DNA of 56,929 nucleotides, taken from Saprospiraceae bacterium. GTDB taxonomy: Bacteria; Bacteroidota; Bacteroidia; Chitinophagales; Saprospiraceae. How positions within the stretch are numbered: the stretch's first letter is position 1; each line of letters begins with the position of its first letter. The stretch spans positions 1-56,929 of the forward strand of contig JAEUUT010000169.1 in assembly GCA_016787415.1 (NCBI GenBank). The letters run 5' to 3'. Under the pieces are notes generated by a model. It was not told the origin of the DNA. It searched no databases and saw nothing but the letters and a program-made list of their open reading frames with translations. Below are positions 1 to 7,786 of the stretch, one piece after another. The translations under genes and the position numbers were made by a program.

Positions 1-147
1 GATGGGGTGATAGATTTCAACGAAATTTTCAAGCAAAGCAAACTCGCGGGCCTCAAATACTACATCATCGAACTGGAAAACTATGTGACCACACCGATGC
101 AAGGCGCAGAACGTGCGCTCCAGGGGTTCAAAAAACTGGTATTCTAG
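1..147 (+). CDS. C-terminal end of a sugar phosphate isomerase/epimerase (TIM barrel), partial
   Basis: An open frame enters from the left edge in frame 1 and ends at TAG 145-147, leaving 48 residues. The piece contains GVIDFNEIF, then a segment LKYYIIELENY, then a final helix ending in LKKLVF-like residues. This matches the end of xylose-isomerase-like TIM-barrel sugar phosphate isomerases/epimerases, where a late beta strand carries a conserved Glu (here in IIELE) followed by a helix of a few turns. The rest of the gene lies outside the window, so neither substrate nor signal peptide can be judged. The assignment rests on a short stretch and could be another TIM-barrel hydrolase. Confidence 0.6.
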   Translation, partial: DGVIDFNEIFKQSKLAGLKYYIIELENYVTTPMQGAERALQGFKKLVF

Positions 148-241
148 TACGGAATCACCTCAATCCTCTTATTTTCGGTTGCTACGGGTAGAATCTGTAA
201 CACATTTTTGCAATTACTACCATCGGGCCGTGATACAAAAT

Positions 242-249
242 TATCTTTG
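242..249 (+). promoter_or_regulatory. Bacteroidota-type promoter box upstream of ribBA
   Basis: TATCTTTG matches the TAnnTTTG box of the primary Bacteroidota sigma factor. It lies 51 nt before the ribBA start. No clear -33 TTG is seen at the usual distance. A GC-rich hairpin (252-280) starts directly after the box. Confidence 0.6.
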
Positions 250-251
250 CC

Positions 252-290
252 GCGCCGCAGGAAATATCTCCTTGCGGCGCATTTTTATTT
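252..290 (+). promoter_or_regulatory. Leader hairpin upstream of ribBA, attenuator-like
   Basis: The arms GCGCCGCA (252-259) and TGCGGCGC (273-280) pair perfectly. They can extend inward past a bulge through AGG/CCT-like bases. The hairpin is followed by ATTTTTATTTT, so it looks like an intrinsic terminator, but it sits between the ribBA promoter box and the ribBA start at 301. It could be an attenuator or a 5'-end stabilising hairpin. I do not see the conserved helices of an FMN (RFN) riboswitch. Confidence 0.45.
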
Positions 291-300
291 TACCCGAACC

Positions 301-1431
301 ATGACGCCACCGATCCAACTCAACACTATAGAAGAAGCGCTGGACGATATCCGCGCCGGCAAAGTCATCATCGTAGTCGATGATGAAGACCGCGAAAATG
401 AAGGCGATTTCGTCTGTGCCGCTGAAACGGTCACCCCTGAAATCATCAACTTTATGGCGCAATACGGCCGTGGTTTGATCTGTACGCCGCTGGAAGAAAA
501 ACGCGCCGAAGAACTGGGGCTCGACCTGATGGTCAGCAGTAATACCGCCCTGCATGAAACAGCCTTTACCGTGTCTATCGACTTGATCGGTCATGGTTGC
601 AGTACCGGTATCAGTGCGTATGATCGCGCTACCGGCATCCGTTTTCTGACCAATCCGGAAGCAAAACCAAGCGACTATGCTCGGCCGGGCCATATTTTCC
701 CCTTGCGCGCCAAACCCGGTGGCGTATTGCGCCGTACGGGTCATACGGAAGCCACGATCGACCTGGCCCGAATGGCCGGTTTGTATCCGGCTGGTGTGTT
801 GGTAGAAATTCTCAATCCGGATGGTACTATGGCACGCCTGCCCCAATTGGTGGAAGTAGCACGCGAACACCAACTGAAAATCATTTCCATCGACGACCTG
901 GTCGCATATCGCATGCGCACCGAACGGCTGGTTCGGAAAGAAATGGAAACCAAAATGCACACCATTTATGGCGAATTTGAAGTGATCGTGTTCAGCGATA
1001 TTTCCAATGGCGACACCCACCTGGTATTGAAAAAAGGAGAATGGGAGCCCGAAGAGCCGGTATTGGTACGTGTGCATTCCTGGTCGGAAACGGGTGGTTT
1101 TCTGGGCACCTTGTTGTCCGACTATGGTAGCCAGGTCGACAGCGCTTTCAAAAGCATCGTTCAGGCTGGAAAAGGCGCTTTCGTGTACCTCCGCCAGGGA
1201 GACAAAGCCAACCTGCTGGCCAAACTCATGAATTACAAGCAATTGCAGGATGAAGGCAACCTCGATCGCTTCGAACTGCACTCCAATATCGGGAAAAAAG
1301 ATTTTGGCATTGGAGCGCAAATTTTGCGGGAACTCAACATCAACAAAATCAAACTTCTGACCAATAATCCTAAACCACGCACCGGTTTTATTGGTTACGG
1401 TCTGGAAATTGTTGAAAATCTGCACATTTAA
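301..1431 (+). CDS. ribBA: RibBA-type protein: 3,4-dihydroxy-2-butanone 4-phosphate synthase fused to a degenerate GTP cyclohydrolase II domain
   Basis: The protein has 376 residues. The N-terminal half (about 1-205) is a complete DHBP synthase, which makes the four-carbon unit of riboflavin from ribulose 5-phosphate. It has the acidic metal-binding motif [10 protein letters not shown] (27-36), the HGRGL-like segment ([10 protein letters not shown]) and the RRTGHTEA motif. The C-terminal half (about 206-376) has the fold and end of GTP cyclohydrolase II ([24 protein letters not shown]). However, the segment that normally carries the three zinc cysteines reads [18 protein letters not shown], without any of them. 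This half is therefore probably inactive for GTP opening, and a separate ribA is expected elsewhere. The ATG at 301 was chosen because the family begins just before the [15 protein letters not shown] segment. Upstream in-frame codons would add an unrelated tail. Confidence 0.93.
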   Translation: MTPPIQLNTIEEALDDIRAGKVIIVVDDEDRENEGDFVCAAETVTPEIINFMAQYGRGLICTPLEEKRAEELGLDLMVSSNTALHETAFTVSIDLIGHGCSTGISAYDRATGIRFLTNPEAKPSDYARPGHIFPLRAKPGGVLRRTGHTEATIDLARMAGLYPAGVLVEILNPDGTMARLPQLVEVAREHQLKIISIDDLVAYRMRTERLVRKEMETKMHTIYGEFEVIVFSDISNGDTHLVLKKGEWEPEEPVLVRVHSWSETGGFLGTLLSDYGSQVDSAFKSIVQAGKGAFVYLRQGDKANLLAKLMNYKQLQDEGNLDRFELHSNIGKKDFGIGAQILRELNINKIKLLTNNPKPRTGFIGYGLEIVENLHI

Positions 1432-1472
1432 GGCAACGCAAGGTGCGCAGCCGGCGTCAAAAGAATACCCTC

Positions 1473-2207
1473 ATGGATAAAAAATCGGTCGTCACCCCCT
1501 ACGGGTCAGGAGAATCCAAAAAAACGGAAATCGAACACATGTTCGATACCATTGCTCCCAAATATGATCTGTTGAACAGAGTGCTTTCGCTGGGCATCGA
1601 TATTTCATGGCGAAAACGAGCACTCAGTTATCTGAAGCCCTTGCAACCCCAAAAACTGCTCGATGTAGCCACAGGAACGGCAGATGTAGCCATCATGGCT
1701 GCAAAAATTTTGAAGCCCGCCAGCATCATCGGCATAGATATTGCCAATCAGATGCTGGAATACGGGCGGAAAAAAATTGACCGGGAAGGGCTGCAACAGA
1801 TCATTGCGCTGGAAACGGGCGATAGTGAAAACCTGCATTTTGCCGACGCCTCTTTCGATGCTGTCACTGTGGCGTTCGGCGTACGGAACTTTGAACACCT
1901 GGAAAAAGGGCTTGCCGAAATGTTGCGCGTGCTGCGCCCGGGAGGCAAAGTGGTGATCCTGGAATTTTCCCGGCCACATCTTTTTCCATTCAAACAACTA
2001 TACAATACCTACTTCAAATACGTTTTACCCCTGATCGGACGTTTAACGAGTCGCGATATGAGAGCCTACACCTATTTATTCGAAAGTGTGCAGGCTTTTC
2101 CGGAAGGCGATCAGTTTTTACAAATCCTGTCCCGTATTGGTTATCAAAACCCTATATGCGAACGCTTAACGCTTGGAATATGCACCATCTACGTTGCCAC
2201 CAAATAA
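1473..2207 (+). CDS. ubiE: Demethylmenaquinone methyltransferase (MenG/UbiE)
   Basis: This 244-residue class I SAM-dependent methyltransferase catalyses the last step of menaquinone synthesis, C-methylation of demethylmenaquinone. Visible family signatures are FDTIAPKYDLLNRVLSLGID near the N-terminus, the SAM-binding loop LLDVATGTADVA, the acidic residue after strand 2 (IIGIDIANQML) and the FGVRNF motif. The ATG at 1473 gives a start typical of the family; an in-frame GTG at 1443 would add ten unrelated residues. It lies 41 nt after ribBA on the same strand and its end overlaps the start of porT, so the three genes may be co-transcribed. Menaquinone is the usual respiratory quinone in Bacteroidota. 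Confidence 0.95.
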   Translation: MDKKSVVTPYGSGESKKTEIEHMFDTIAPKYDLLNRVLSLGIDISWRKRALSYLKPLQPQKLLDVATGTADVAIMAAKILKPASIIGIDIANQMLEYGRKKIDREGLQQIIALETGDSENLHFADASFDAVTVAFGVRNFEHLEKGLAEMLRVLRPGGKVVILEFSRPHLFPFKQLYNTYFKYVLPLIGRLTSRDMRAYTYLFESVQAFPEGDQFLQILSRIGYQNPICERLTLGICTIYVATK

Positions 2208-2938
2208 CCTTTTTTGAGTCTGTACAGCATTTGCCCGTGTTTAAATGGGCATTGTTTTTTCTGGTTTTACTCCCTGTGGGCGCACAAGCGCAGTTCAGCC
2301 AGGGCAGTAATATCAATTACCGCGATTTTCAGCAGAAACCTTATTATTTCGGTATTACCCTGGGCATGAATCGGAGCGATTTCAGGATTTATCACTCCAA
2401 GGATTTTATTCGAAGTGACTCTTTTGCTCGGGCAGAATCCGTGACAGGCCCTGGCATCAACCTGGGTATTGTGTCCAACCTGCGCGTAGGCGAGTATTTC
2501 GACCTGCGCTTTTTGCCTACACTTTCTTTTATTGAGCGTACCATTCGCTATACACAGCCGGGTGAAAACGGACGAATTTTACAGCGCCCGATTGAATCGG
2601 TGTTGGTAGAGATGCCTTTTCATGTACGATACAAATCTGCACCATACCACGATTTTCGACTGTTTGTAATCGGAGGCGTTAAATATTCATTCGATGTAGC
2701 CAGCGATTCCCGCACCCGCCAGGCCTCCGGGATTGTAAAAATTGCACCCACCGATTTTCAGGTAGAATACGGCGCTGGCATTCAGTTTTTCTTCCCTTAT
2801 TTTATTTTCTCTCCCGAACTGAAAATATCACAAGGCCTGAACAATGTGCTTATTTACAACAACCAGTTGCCTCAAAGCAATGTGCTGGAGAAAGTAATGA
2901 GCCGCACCTTTACCCTGTCATTTCACTTTGAAGGATAA
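2156..2938 (+). CDS. porT: PorT/SprT-type outer membrane protein of the type IX secretion system
   Basis: The predicted protein of up to 260 residues has a hydrophobic signal segment (FKWALFFLVLLPVGAQA, then Q) followed by alternating beta-strand segments of an 8-stranded type barrel ending in the aromatic TFTLSFHFEG. It matches PorT, a membrane protein needed for T9SS secretion in gliding Bacteroidota. Location directly after ubiE is the usual context in the phylum and supports the call. The start is uncertain. The ATG at 2156 overlaps ubiE by 52 nt and puts a long polar stretch before the signal peptide. ATG 2180, TTG 2231 or GTG 2237 in the same frame would give a shorter, more normal signal peptide. 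It is the only clear T9SS machinery gene in this window. Confidence 0.85.
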   Translation: MRTLNAWNMHHLRCHQITFFESVQHLPVFKWALFFLVLLPVGAQAQFSQGSNINYRDFQQKPYYFGITLGMNRSDFRIYHSKDFIRSDSFARAESVTGPGINLGIVSNLRVGEYFDLRFLPTLSFIERTIRYTQPGENGRILQRPIESVLVEMPFHVRYKSAPYHDFRLFVIGGVKYSFDVASDSRTRQASGIVKIAPTDFQVEYGAGIQFFFPYFIFSPELKISQGLNNVLIYNNQLPQSNVLEKVMSRTFTLSFHFEG

Positions 2939-3114
2939 GCATTTACCGTTGCAATACGGTCGAATCGCCTAATTTTCATAGGGTTCGTCTGTATAGCACG
3001 ACATATTTTTTTCCGGATGCAACGTATCGCGGAACAGTTGGTCATTGGCATTACTTTCCTGTTTCAACAGGAAGTCGTGTGTAACAATACCTTCATAATT
3101 TAACTGTTTCGTTC

Positions 3115-4593
3115 ATGAAAACAAGATACTTCCTACCGGTTCTATTGCTGCTTTTCTTTGTTAACCTGATGGCACAAACCCAGGTAAAAACTTCCTGGAC
3201 AACTGCCGACGGAAAAACGAACGTTCATACCTACACCATCTGCAAGGATCAATTTGCACTTATGGGCACTGCCCAACATGCTTGGGTATCCGGTCAGCAA
3301 AATCCATGCAAGGTATTTATTGGTGTGGGCACCACCCCCGACGAGGCTACCGGCGGATTAACGGTGGATTACACCATTGACAACACACCCGCAGAAACAT
3401 ATGGAGTACAGGAAGGCGACATTATTCTTGCCATAGATGATGTGAAGGTGGGCACCCAAACAGAACTGGAAAACCAGCGCGACAAACACCAGCAAGGAGA
3501 TGCCTTCACCCTGAACATCCTGCGCAATGGCGCACCGATGACGATTCAGGCGCGTTTCAAGTCGTGCAGCGAAGAGGAAATAGAAAAAGCCCGGGAAGAA
3601 GAACGAGCAGAAGTAAAAGCCTTTTTTGCAGAACGCTTCGACCACCTCAACCAATCGCTTGAAATGCGCGAACGGCCCATTCTCGGTATTTACAAAGATG
3701 AGGCGGCTATTAATGAAAATGGTATTGTTATCCGGGAGATAATTGAAGGAAAAGGCGCCGAAAAAGCCGGCCTGCTCCCCGGTGATGTCATCACCATTGT
3801 AGATGGAAAATCCATGTCCGATGGCGACAACCTGTACAATGCCTTGATCAAACACCAACCTGGCGAACAGGTTACAGTCGTTTACATAAGAAATGGAAAA
3901 AATGCGGAAACAGAAGTCACCCTGAGCGGCGACCCGGGTTTCCGACGCCTGGTAAATGAGCGCGACCCCTGCAAGGTGTTTATCGGCGTCTACACCACTG
4001 AAACGGCAGTAAGTCAAAGCGGCGGCGTACGTGTGCTGGGGGTTATAGACAACACGCCGGCTTATGAAAGTGCCGTTCAGGAAGGCGATATTATTCTTGC
4101 GCTCGACGAACAGCCTGTCAATACCAGCAATGAACTGCGTTCTGCCCGCGACAAACACCAGCCTGGCGATCAGTTTCAGATGACGATTCTGCGGGAAGGC
4201 GCCAAAATGAATATTACTGCTACGTTCAAGTCTTGCCCTTCACAACAACCTGCAACGCCTGTTGTACAAGAACCCACCGTCCTACCCAACCTGCAGGCGC
4301 CACCTACGGCCGAACAGCCTGAAACAACCTTGCAACTGGAATCATTCGATGCCTTCCCAAGCCCTACACTGGGTCCGGTGAATATCCGTTTTGAAGCCAA
4401 TGCGGTGCCAACTACTGTTCGCATGACCGACATGAACGGGAAAGTAGTGTATGAAAACCAGTTGAAACAATTCAACGGTTATTTTAACGAGCAGGTAAAT
4501 CTGGAAGGGAAAAGCCCTGGTTTTTACACCGTTACCGTGACGCAGGACAACAAGGTGTTTTCCAAGAAAATAATTTTGCTATCGCGGGTATAA
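3115..4593 (+). CDS. Exported triple-PDZ protein with T9SS type A sorting domain
   Basis: The 492-residue protein has a signal peptide (about 1-20, ending in LMAQ). Three PDZ domains follow at about 63-150, 185-275 and 283-370, then a Pro/Gln-rich linker (about 370-405) and a C-terminal T9SS sorting domain (about 412-492, with the MTDMNGKVVYE and GFYTVTV segments and the basic KKIILL end). PDZ1 and PDZ3 are near copies: both have CKVFIGV, VQEGDIILA, RDKHQ and FKSC, so one arose from the other by internal duplication. PDZ2 is diverged and is preceded by a charged helix (EEEIEKAREEERAEVKAFF). No protease domain is present. It is probably secreted or anchored on the surface, binding C-terminal peptides or acting as a scaffold, but its partner is unknown. 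Confidence 0.88.
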   Translation: MKTRYFLPVLLLLFFVNLMAQTQVKTSWTTADGKTNVHTYTICKDQFALMGTAQHAWVSGQQNPCKVFIGVGTTPDEATGGLTVDYTIDNTPAETYGVQEGDIILAIDDVKVGTQTELENQRDKHQQGDAFTLNILRNGAPMTIQARFKSCSEEEIEKAREEERAEVKAFFAERFDHLNQSLEMRERPILGIYKDEAAINENGIVIREIIEGKGAEKAGLLPGDVITIVDGKSMSDGDNLYNALIKHQPGEQVTVVYIRNGKNAETEVTLSGDPGFRRLVNERDPCKVFIGVYTTETAVSQSGGVRVLGVIDNTPAYESAVQEGDIILALDEQPVNTSNELRSARDKHQPGDQFQMTILREGAKMNITATFKSCPSQQPATPVVQEPTVLPNLQAPPTAEQPETTLQLESFDAFPSPTLGPVNIRFEANAVPTTVRMTDMNGKVVYENQLKQFNGYFNEQVNLEGKSPGFYTVTVTQDNKVFSKKIILLSRV

Positions 4594-4620
4594 GCATACC
4601 AATGAACAGAGATTGCTCTT

Positions 4621-4661
4621 TCCCGAATTTTTCACCTGCTGAAAAGTTCGGGATTTTTTTT
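4621..4661 (+). terminator. Intrinsic terminator after the PDZ protein gene
   Basis: Arms 4621-4633 and 4641-4653 form a 13-bp stem (TCCCGAA outer part, one G-U pair) with a 7-nt loop, followed by eight T. It sits 28 nt after the stop codon at 4593. Confidence 0.85.
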
Positions 4662-4736
4662 CCGGAAAGGGTTGATTGTCAGGAGTAAATGGCAAACTGA
4701 TGACGGTCAAAGCAAAGATTGATTTTTCTCATCCCG

Positions 4737-4744
4737 TACCTTTG
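4737..4744 (+). promoter_or_regulatory. Bacteroidota-type promoter box
   Basis: TACCTTTG fits TAnnTTTG and lies 42 nt before the ATG at 4787. A TTG at 4719-4721 is a possible -33 element with a 15-nt spacer. Confidence 0.6.
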
Positions 4745-4786
4745 TATTCAAATGCACCTTTGCTTCATCAAGAAAAACGATTGATT

Positions 4787-5176
4787 ATGGAAAAGACGAA
4801 AAAGAAATACCTCTCCGACTTGCATTTTGAATATAAACTGTGGGATATGGAGACGCGATTTTACGAAGATGAATTGAAACTGTACCAGCAATGGCTGGAA
4901 GAAGTGGCTGGTAAAAACACCCACACGGATGTTCAGAAAGAAGTAGAACACTTTCAGAACCAGTTTCTGATTCAGCGCCAACAACTCAGCGCCGTGCGGC
5001 ATCAGGCTAAAGCGCACGAACAATGGCTGACCAATTATGCAAAAACACATCAGACCGCTATCGATCATGTGCATTTTGCCGATCACGCTACCATGCGCGA
5101 CCATGTGGATACCTACAGGAAATTATACCTGGAATTGAAAAGTGAGTTCAAGCGATTCCTGGAAGAGAAACTGTAG
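4787..5176 (+). CDS. Small coiled-coil protein, function unknown
   Basis: This is a 129-residue, charged, all-helical protein without signal peptide or membrane segment. It reads as two long amphipathic helices with heptad-like spacing (roughly 5-55 and 60-100) and a final helix (YRKLYLELKSEFKRFLEEKL). I do not recognise the family. The ATG at 4787 is preferred over an upstream in-frame codon at 4676 because it starts with MEKTKKKYL and follows the promoter box at 4737; the upstream part would lie in front of that promoter. It stands alone between a terminator and a large palindrome. Confidence 0.75.
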   Translation: MEKTKKKYLSDLHFEYKLWDMETRFYEDELKLYQQWLEEVAGKNTHTDVQKEVEHFQNQFLIQRQQLSAVRHQAKAHEQWLTNYAKTHQTAIDHVHFADHATMRDHVDTYRKLYLELKSEFKRFLEEKL

Positions 5177-5270
5177 ATGTAAGATTTAAGATTACATGAT
5201 TTAAGATTTTAGATTTACCGGGATGTCCTCCTTCTAAAATCTTAAATCATGTAATCTTAAATCTTAAATC
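5176..5270. repeat. Long AT-rich palindrome between convergent genes
   Basis: The left arm 5176-5213 and right arm 5233-5270 are 38 nt long and complementary except for one base (position 5179), with a 19-nt loop. Each arm is built from the recurring words GATTTAAGATT and AAGATTT. The element fills the whole space between the convergent genes ending at 5176 and 5272. It could end transcription from both sides, but it has no plain T-run after a GC stem. Its build resembles the other word-repeat palindromes in this window. Confidence 0.9.
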
Positions 5271-5271
5271 C

Positions 5272-6057
5272 TCAGTTTCCATCCAGCATATTCCCCAGCC
5301 CACCCAGAATGCTGCCTTCATCCTTGCGGTTAACGGTGCCGTAAGAGATAATTTTGGCGGCCAGGCGGCTCACAGGCAGAGATTGCAGCCAAACAGTGCC
5401 CGGGCCACGCAAACTGGCGAAAAAGAGGCCTTCACCTCCGAATACCATATTGCGAATACCTTTTACAAACTGGATATCGTAATCGATTCGATTTGTAAAA
5501 GCCACGATACAGCCTGTATCTACGCGCAGTGTCTCTCCCACTTCCAGTTTTCGCTCCAGAATATGTCCGCCCGCATGAACGAATGCCATCCCGTCGCCTT
5601 CCAGTTTTTGCATGATAAAACCTTCGCCGCCAAAGAGGCCGGTGCCTAATTTGCGTTGAAATTCAATGCCTACTTGCACGCCTTTTGCTGCACAAAGGAA
5701 AGCGTCCTTTTGGCAAATGACTTTACCATCATATTGTTGCAGGTCGAGGGGGATAATTTTGCCAGCATAAGGTGCAGCAAAGGTGACGCGTTGTTTTCCG
5801 TGTGTGTGATTGGTAAATGTGGTAATAAACAGGCTCTCCCCTGTCAGGAGGCGTTTGCCCGCCGTCATCAGTTTGCCGAAAAATCCATCAGCGCGATCGC
5901 TTCCATCGCCGAATACAGTGGCCATTTCGATGCCGTCGTCCATAAACATGAAACTGCCCGATTCGGCAATGACGGTTTCCTGTCCATCCAGTTCAATTTC
6001 CACGCATTGCATTTCTTCGCCGTGGATGTGGTAATCTATTTCGTGATTCCTTCTCAT
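5272..6057 (-). CDS. AIM24/TIGR00266 family protein
   Basis: The 261-residue protein has the beta-rich pattern of the TIGR00266/AIM24 family: repeated GGEG loops ([33 protein letters not shown]), the segment [14 protein letters not shown] near the N-terminus and [16 protein letters not shown] near the end. Family members are cytoplasmic beta-roll proteins of poorly defined function. The ATG at 6057 gives the family start [13 protein letters not shown]; the frame stays open another 45 codons upstream but those residues do not fit. It is convergent with the coiled-coil gene and followed upstream by the barrel gene on the same strand, with about 145 nt between them. Confidence 0.88.
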   Translation of the reverse strand: MRRNHEIDYHIHGEEMQCVEIELDGQETVIAESGSFMFMDDGIEMATVFGDGSDRADGFFGKLMTAGKRLLTGESLFITTFTNHTHGKQRVTFAAPYAGKIIPLDLQQYDGKVICQKDAFLCAAKGVQVGIEFQRKLGTGLFGGEGFIMQKLEGDGMAFVHAGGHILERKLEVGETLRVDTGCIVAFTNRIDYDIQFVKGIRNMVFGGEGLFFASLRGPGTVWLQSLPVSRLAAKIISYGTVNRKDEGSILGGLGNMLDGN

Positions 6058-6201
6058 GGTGTGGTTGGTGAGTGTTGTGAATCGACATTTTAAGGTTTCA
6101 TATCGACCCGGCAAATTTGTATAACGCTCGTTGCTGCTGCCATTTTTTACCGACGAGTATCCGGAATTTTTCGCTAAAATCGATGTAAACAAGCATGTAT
6201 T

Positions 6202-7056
6202 TCAATCCCATTTGAAATACATGCTTGCCAGAAAGGAAGTTTGTCGGGCGGCCTGGTTGCCGGCTTGCGGCACAACTGCGCCGAGGTAAAAACCATAAAA
6301 GCGGTTCATCTCAAAACCGGCCTTGCCGCCCAGCAGCCATACACTTTGATCGGGCGCATACAGGGCCGTTTTTTTATTAGCGGCTTCCACCTCATATGTT
6401 TTTGTACCAACTCTCCAGGACAGGTCGCTCATAACAGCCAGGAAGAACTGACGGAATTTCAGTCCTGCTTCTCCCCCACCCAATACAATGGAATTGGCCA
6501 AAGGGCCACGCCAACCTGCGCCGCCATAAACAAACCAGTATCCGGAGGTGTGGCTGCGTTGCCCTATGCTGAGCGTTGCAGAACCCGACCATGCATCATA
6601 TGCGGAATTGAGCCCTGTTATCCGGCTCGACTTGCCCGAGTCAAAATCAAGTCGGGCTTGCCCTGTGATCGTCACCTTTCCGGAAGAAAACCGGTGCCTG
6701 CAAGCGAGGGTGATATTTCCCAATCCATTAAGTCGCCCCTGTTGAAGCATGGGAATGGTGCTGATACCGGTTGATTTGCCCGAATATTGAAAGCGAAAAG
6801 GCGTTGCCGACCAGATGGTGGTTTTGTCTGAAAGTCCGTATTCGGCCAGCAACTGAAAGGAATTTTCACGAATCGCCCTTTCCAGTGTACGGCGGTTGCC
6901 GGGCGCAGAAGCATCAAAAACCGTTTGATACAGTGGAGTGCTTTGCCAGGATGTCTGAACATAAAACCCGGCTTTGTTGCGCGTCCAGGGCGTTTGTGCG
7001 TTCAGTACGCCTTGAAAAAGGGGAATTGAAAACATCACAAGGATGAAATTCCTCAT
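6202..7056 (-). CDS. Putative outer membrane beta-barrel protein
   Basis: The 284-residue protein has a signal peptide (MRNFILVMFSIPLFQGVLNA, then Q). The rest consists of alternating hydrophobic/polar strands with Gly/Ser turns, ending in a strand with terminal aromatic residues (SFLASMYFKWD), as expected for an outer-membrane barrel. The layout resembles the small MetA-like/transporter barrels of Bacteroidota, but I cannot name a substrate. The ATG at 7056 was chosen because it starts the signal peptide; the frame is open upstream to 7170 without coding character. It is downstream of yajC on the same strand, with about 130 nt between, so it may be an independent unit. Confidence 0.7.
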   Translation of the reverse strand: MRNFILVMFSIPLFQGVLNAQTPWTRNKAGFYVQTSWQSTPLYQTVFDASAPGNRRTLERAIRENSFQLLAEYGLSDKTTIWSATPFRFQYSGKSTGISTIPMLQQGRLNGLGNITLACRHRFSSGKVTITGQARLDFDSGKSSRITGLNSAYDAWSGSATLSIGQRSHTSGYWFVYGGAGWRGPLANSIVLGGGEAGLKFRQFFLAVMSDLSWRVGTKTYEVEAANKKTALYAPDQSVWLLGGKAGFEMNRFYGFYLGAVVPQAGNQAARQTSFLASMYFKWD

Positions 7057-7189
7057 GGTGGCGTGTTTAAAAGAATGTATCAGAGGAAAATACCAACCGA
7101 ATGAATGCCTGCACGATTTGGAGACTGGCCAAGTGAGGTGGTGGCGGTAGCACATACTACCGCCACACATGAATACTCTTCTTTAAATT

Positions 7190-7498
7190 TTACTGTGCCT
7201 TGTATTCGCCCTGAATCGACGATTTTACTACGCGCAGAAAAGTCTTTTCATCTACCATCAGGCGCACCACCGGGCCTTCAATTTTGGTAATGCGGCCGAT
7301 CAGGCCGGCATTGGTGACGACTTCCATGCCTTCTTTCAGGTTTTCAACAAATTTCTGCTGATCCTTCTGGCGTTTCATCTGGGGGCGAATCAGGAAGAAG
7401 TAAAAAACGATCAGAATCAGGAACGGGAACAACATGCTCATAAGCGGATTGCCGCCCGTTTGTGCCTGAAGAAAAATGAACTGTAACATTTCTTTCAA
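7190..7498 (-). CDS. yajC: Preprotein translocase subunit YajC
   Basis: The 102-residue protein has one membrane helix (PLMSMLFPFLILIVFYFFL) followed directly by the family signature IRPQMKRQKDQQ and the small cytoplasmic domain (GMEVVTNAGLIGRITKIEG). YajC associates with SecDF and the SecYEG translocase in the inner membrane. The hallmark RPQ.K motif after the helix makes the call secure. It is preceded on this strand by a promoter box at 7549-7556 and a GC-rich leader hairpin. Confidence 0.96.
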   Translation of the reverse strand: MKEMLQFIFLQAQTGGNPLMSMLFPFLILIVFYFFLIRPQMKRQKDQQKFVENLKEGMEVVTNAGLIGRITKIEGPVVRLMVDEKTFLRVVKSSIQGEYKAQ

Positions 7499-7517
7499 AT
7501 TAAGTGTGTGTAAAAGT

Positions 7518-7547
7518 ACGCCCTGCTGCCGGGTGGCAACAGGGCGT
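7518..7547 (-). promoter_or_regulatory. Leader hairpin upstream of yajC
   Basis: ACGCCCTG (7518-7525) pairs with CAGGGCGT (7540-7547), and the inner TGCC/GGCA can also pair. On the minus strand it starts within two bases of the promoter box and ends 20 nt before the yajC start. It could alternatively be a weak terminator of the peptidase gene upstream, since TACTTTTAC follows it. Confidence 0.5.
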
Positions 7548-7548
7548 G

Positions 7549-7556
7549 CAAAAGTA
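7549..7556 (-). promoter_or_regulatory. Bacteroidota-type promoter box for yajC
   Basis: On the minus strand this reads TACTTTTG, fitting TAnnTTTG, 51 nt before the yajC start codon. The spacing to the gene equals that seen for ribBA. Confidence 0.55.
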
Positions 7557-7569
7557 GGTATTTTTTTTA

Positions 7570-7783
7570 GGTTGATGGGGTTGATGAGGGTTGATGGGGT
7601 TGATGGGGTTGATGGGGTTGATGGGGTTGATGGGGTTGATGAGGGTTGATGAGGGTTGATGGGGTTGATGAGGGTTGATAAGGTTGATAAGGGTTGATAT
7701 TTGTCGCTCGGGGGAAGAAAACAATTTCTCCTTCATCGAGCGGCTATTATCAACCCTTATCAACCTCATCAACCCTCATCAAC
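7570..7783. repeat. TTGAT short-period repeat array ending in a 36-nt inverted repeat
   Basis: From 7570 to 7699 the word TTGAT occurs 14 times, separated by GGGG, GAGGG, AAGG or AAGGG, giving periods of 9 and 10 nt. The last 36 nt (7664-7699) are repeated in inverse at 7748-7783 with a single mismatch. The 48-nt loop contains a nested hairpin (CGCTCG at 7705-7710, CGAGCG at 7737-7742). The array lies in the upstream space of yajC and just after the stop of the M16 gene. Confidence 0.92.
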
Positions 7784-7786
7784 AAA

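Noticed and set aside
242..300. FMN riboswitch upstream of ribBA
   Set aside because: The leader is about 50 nt with a single hairpin; the multi-helix RFN junction and its conserved bases are absent.
241..1425. Long open frame on the minus strand opposite ribBA
   Set aside because: It mirrors the codon pattern of ribBA in the antisense direction and its translation (many Phe, His and Gln) has no protein-like domain or signal; a shadow.
7570..7783. Repeat array considered as a CRISPR array
   Set aside because: Units are 9-10 nt without spacers, and no cas genes are near; it is a simple word repeat with an inverted end.
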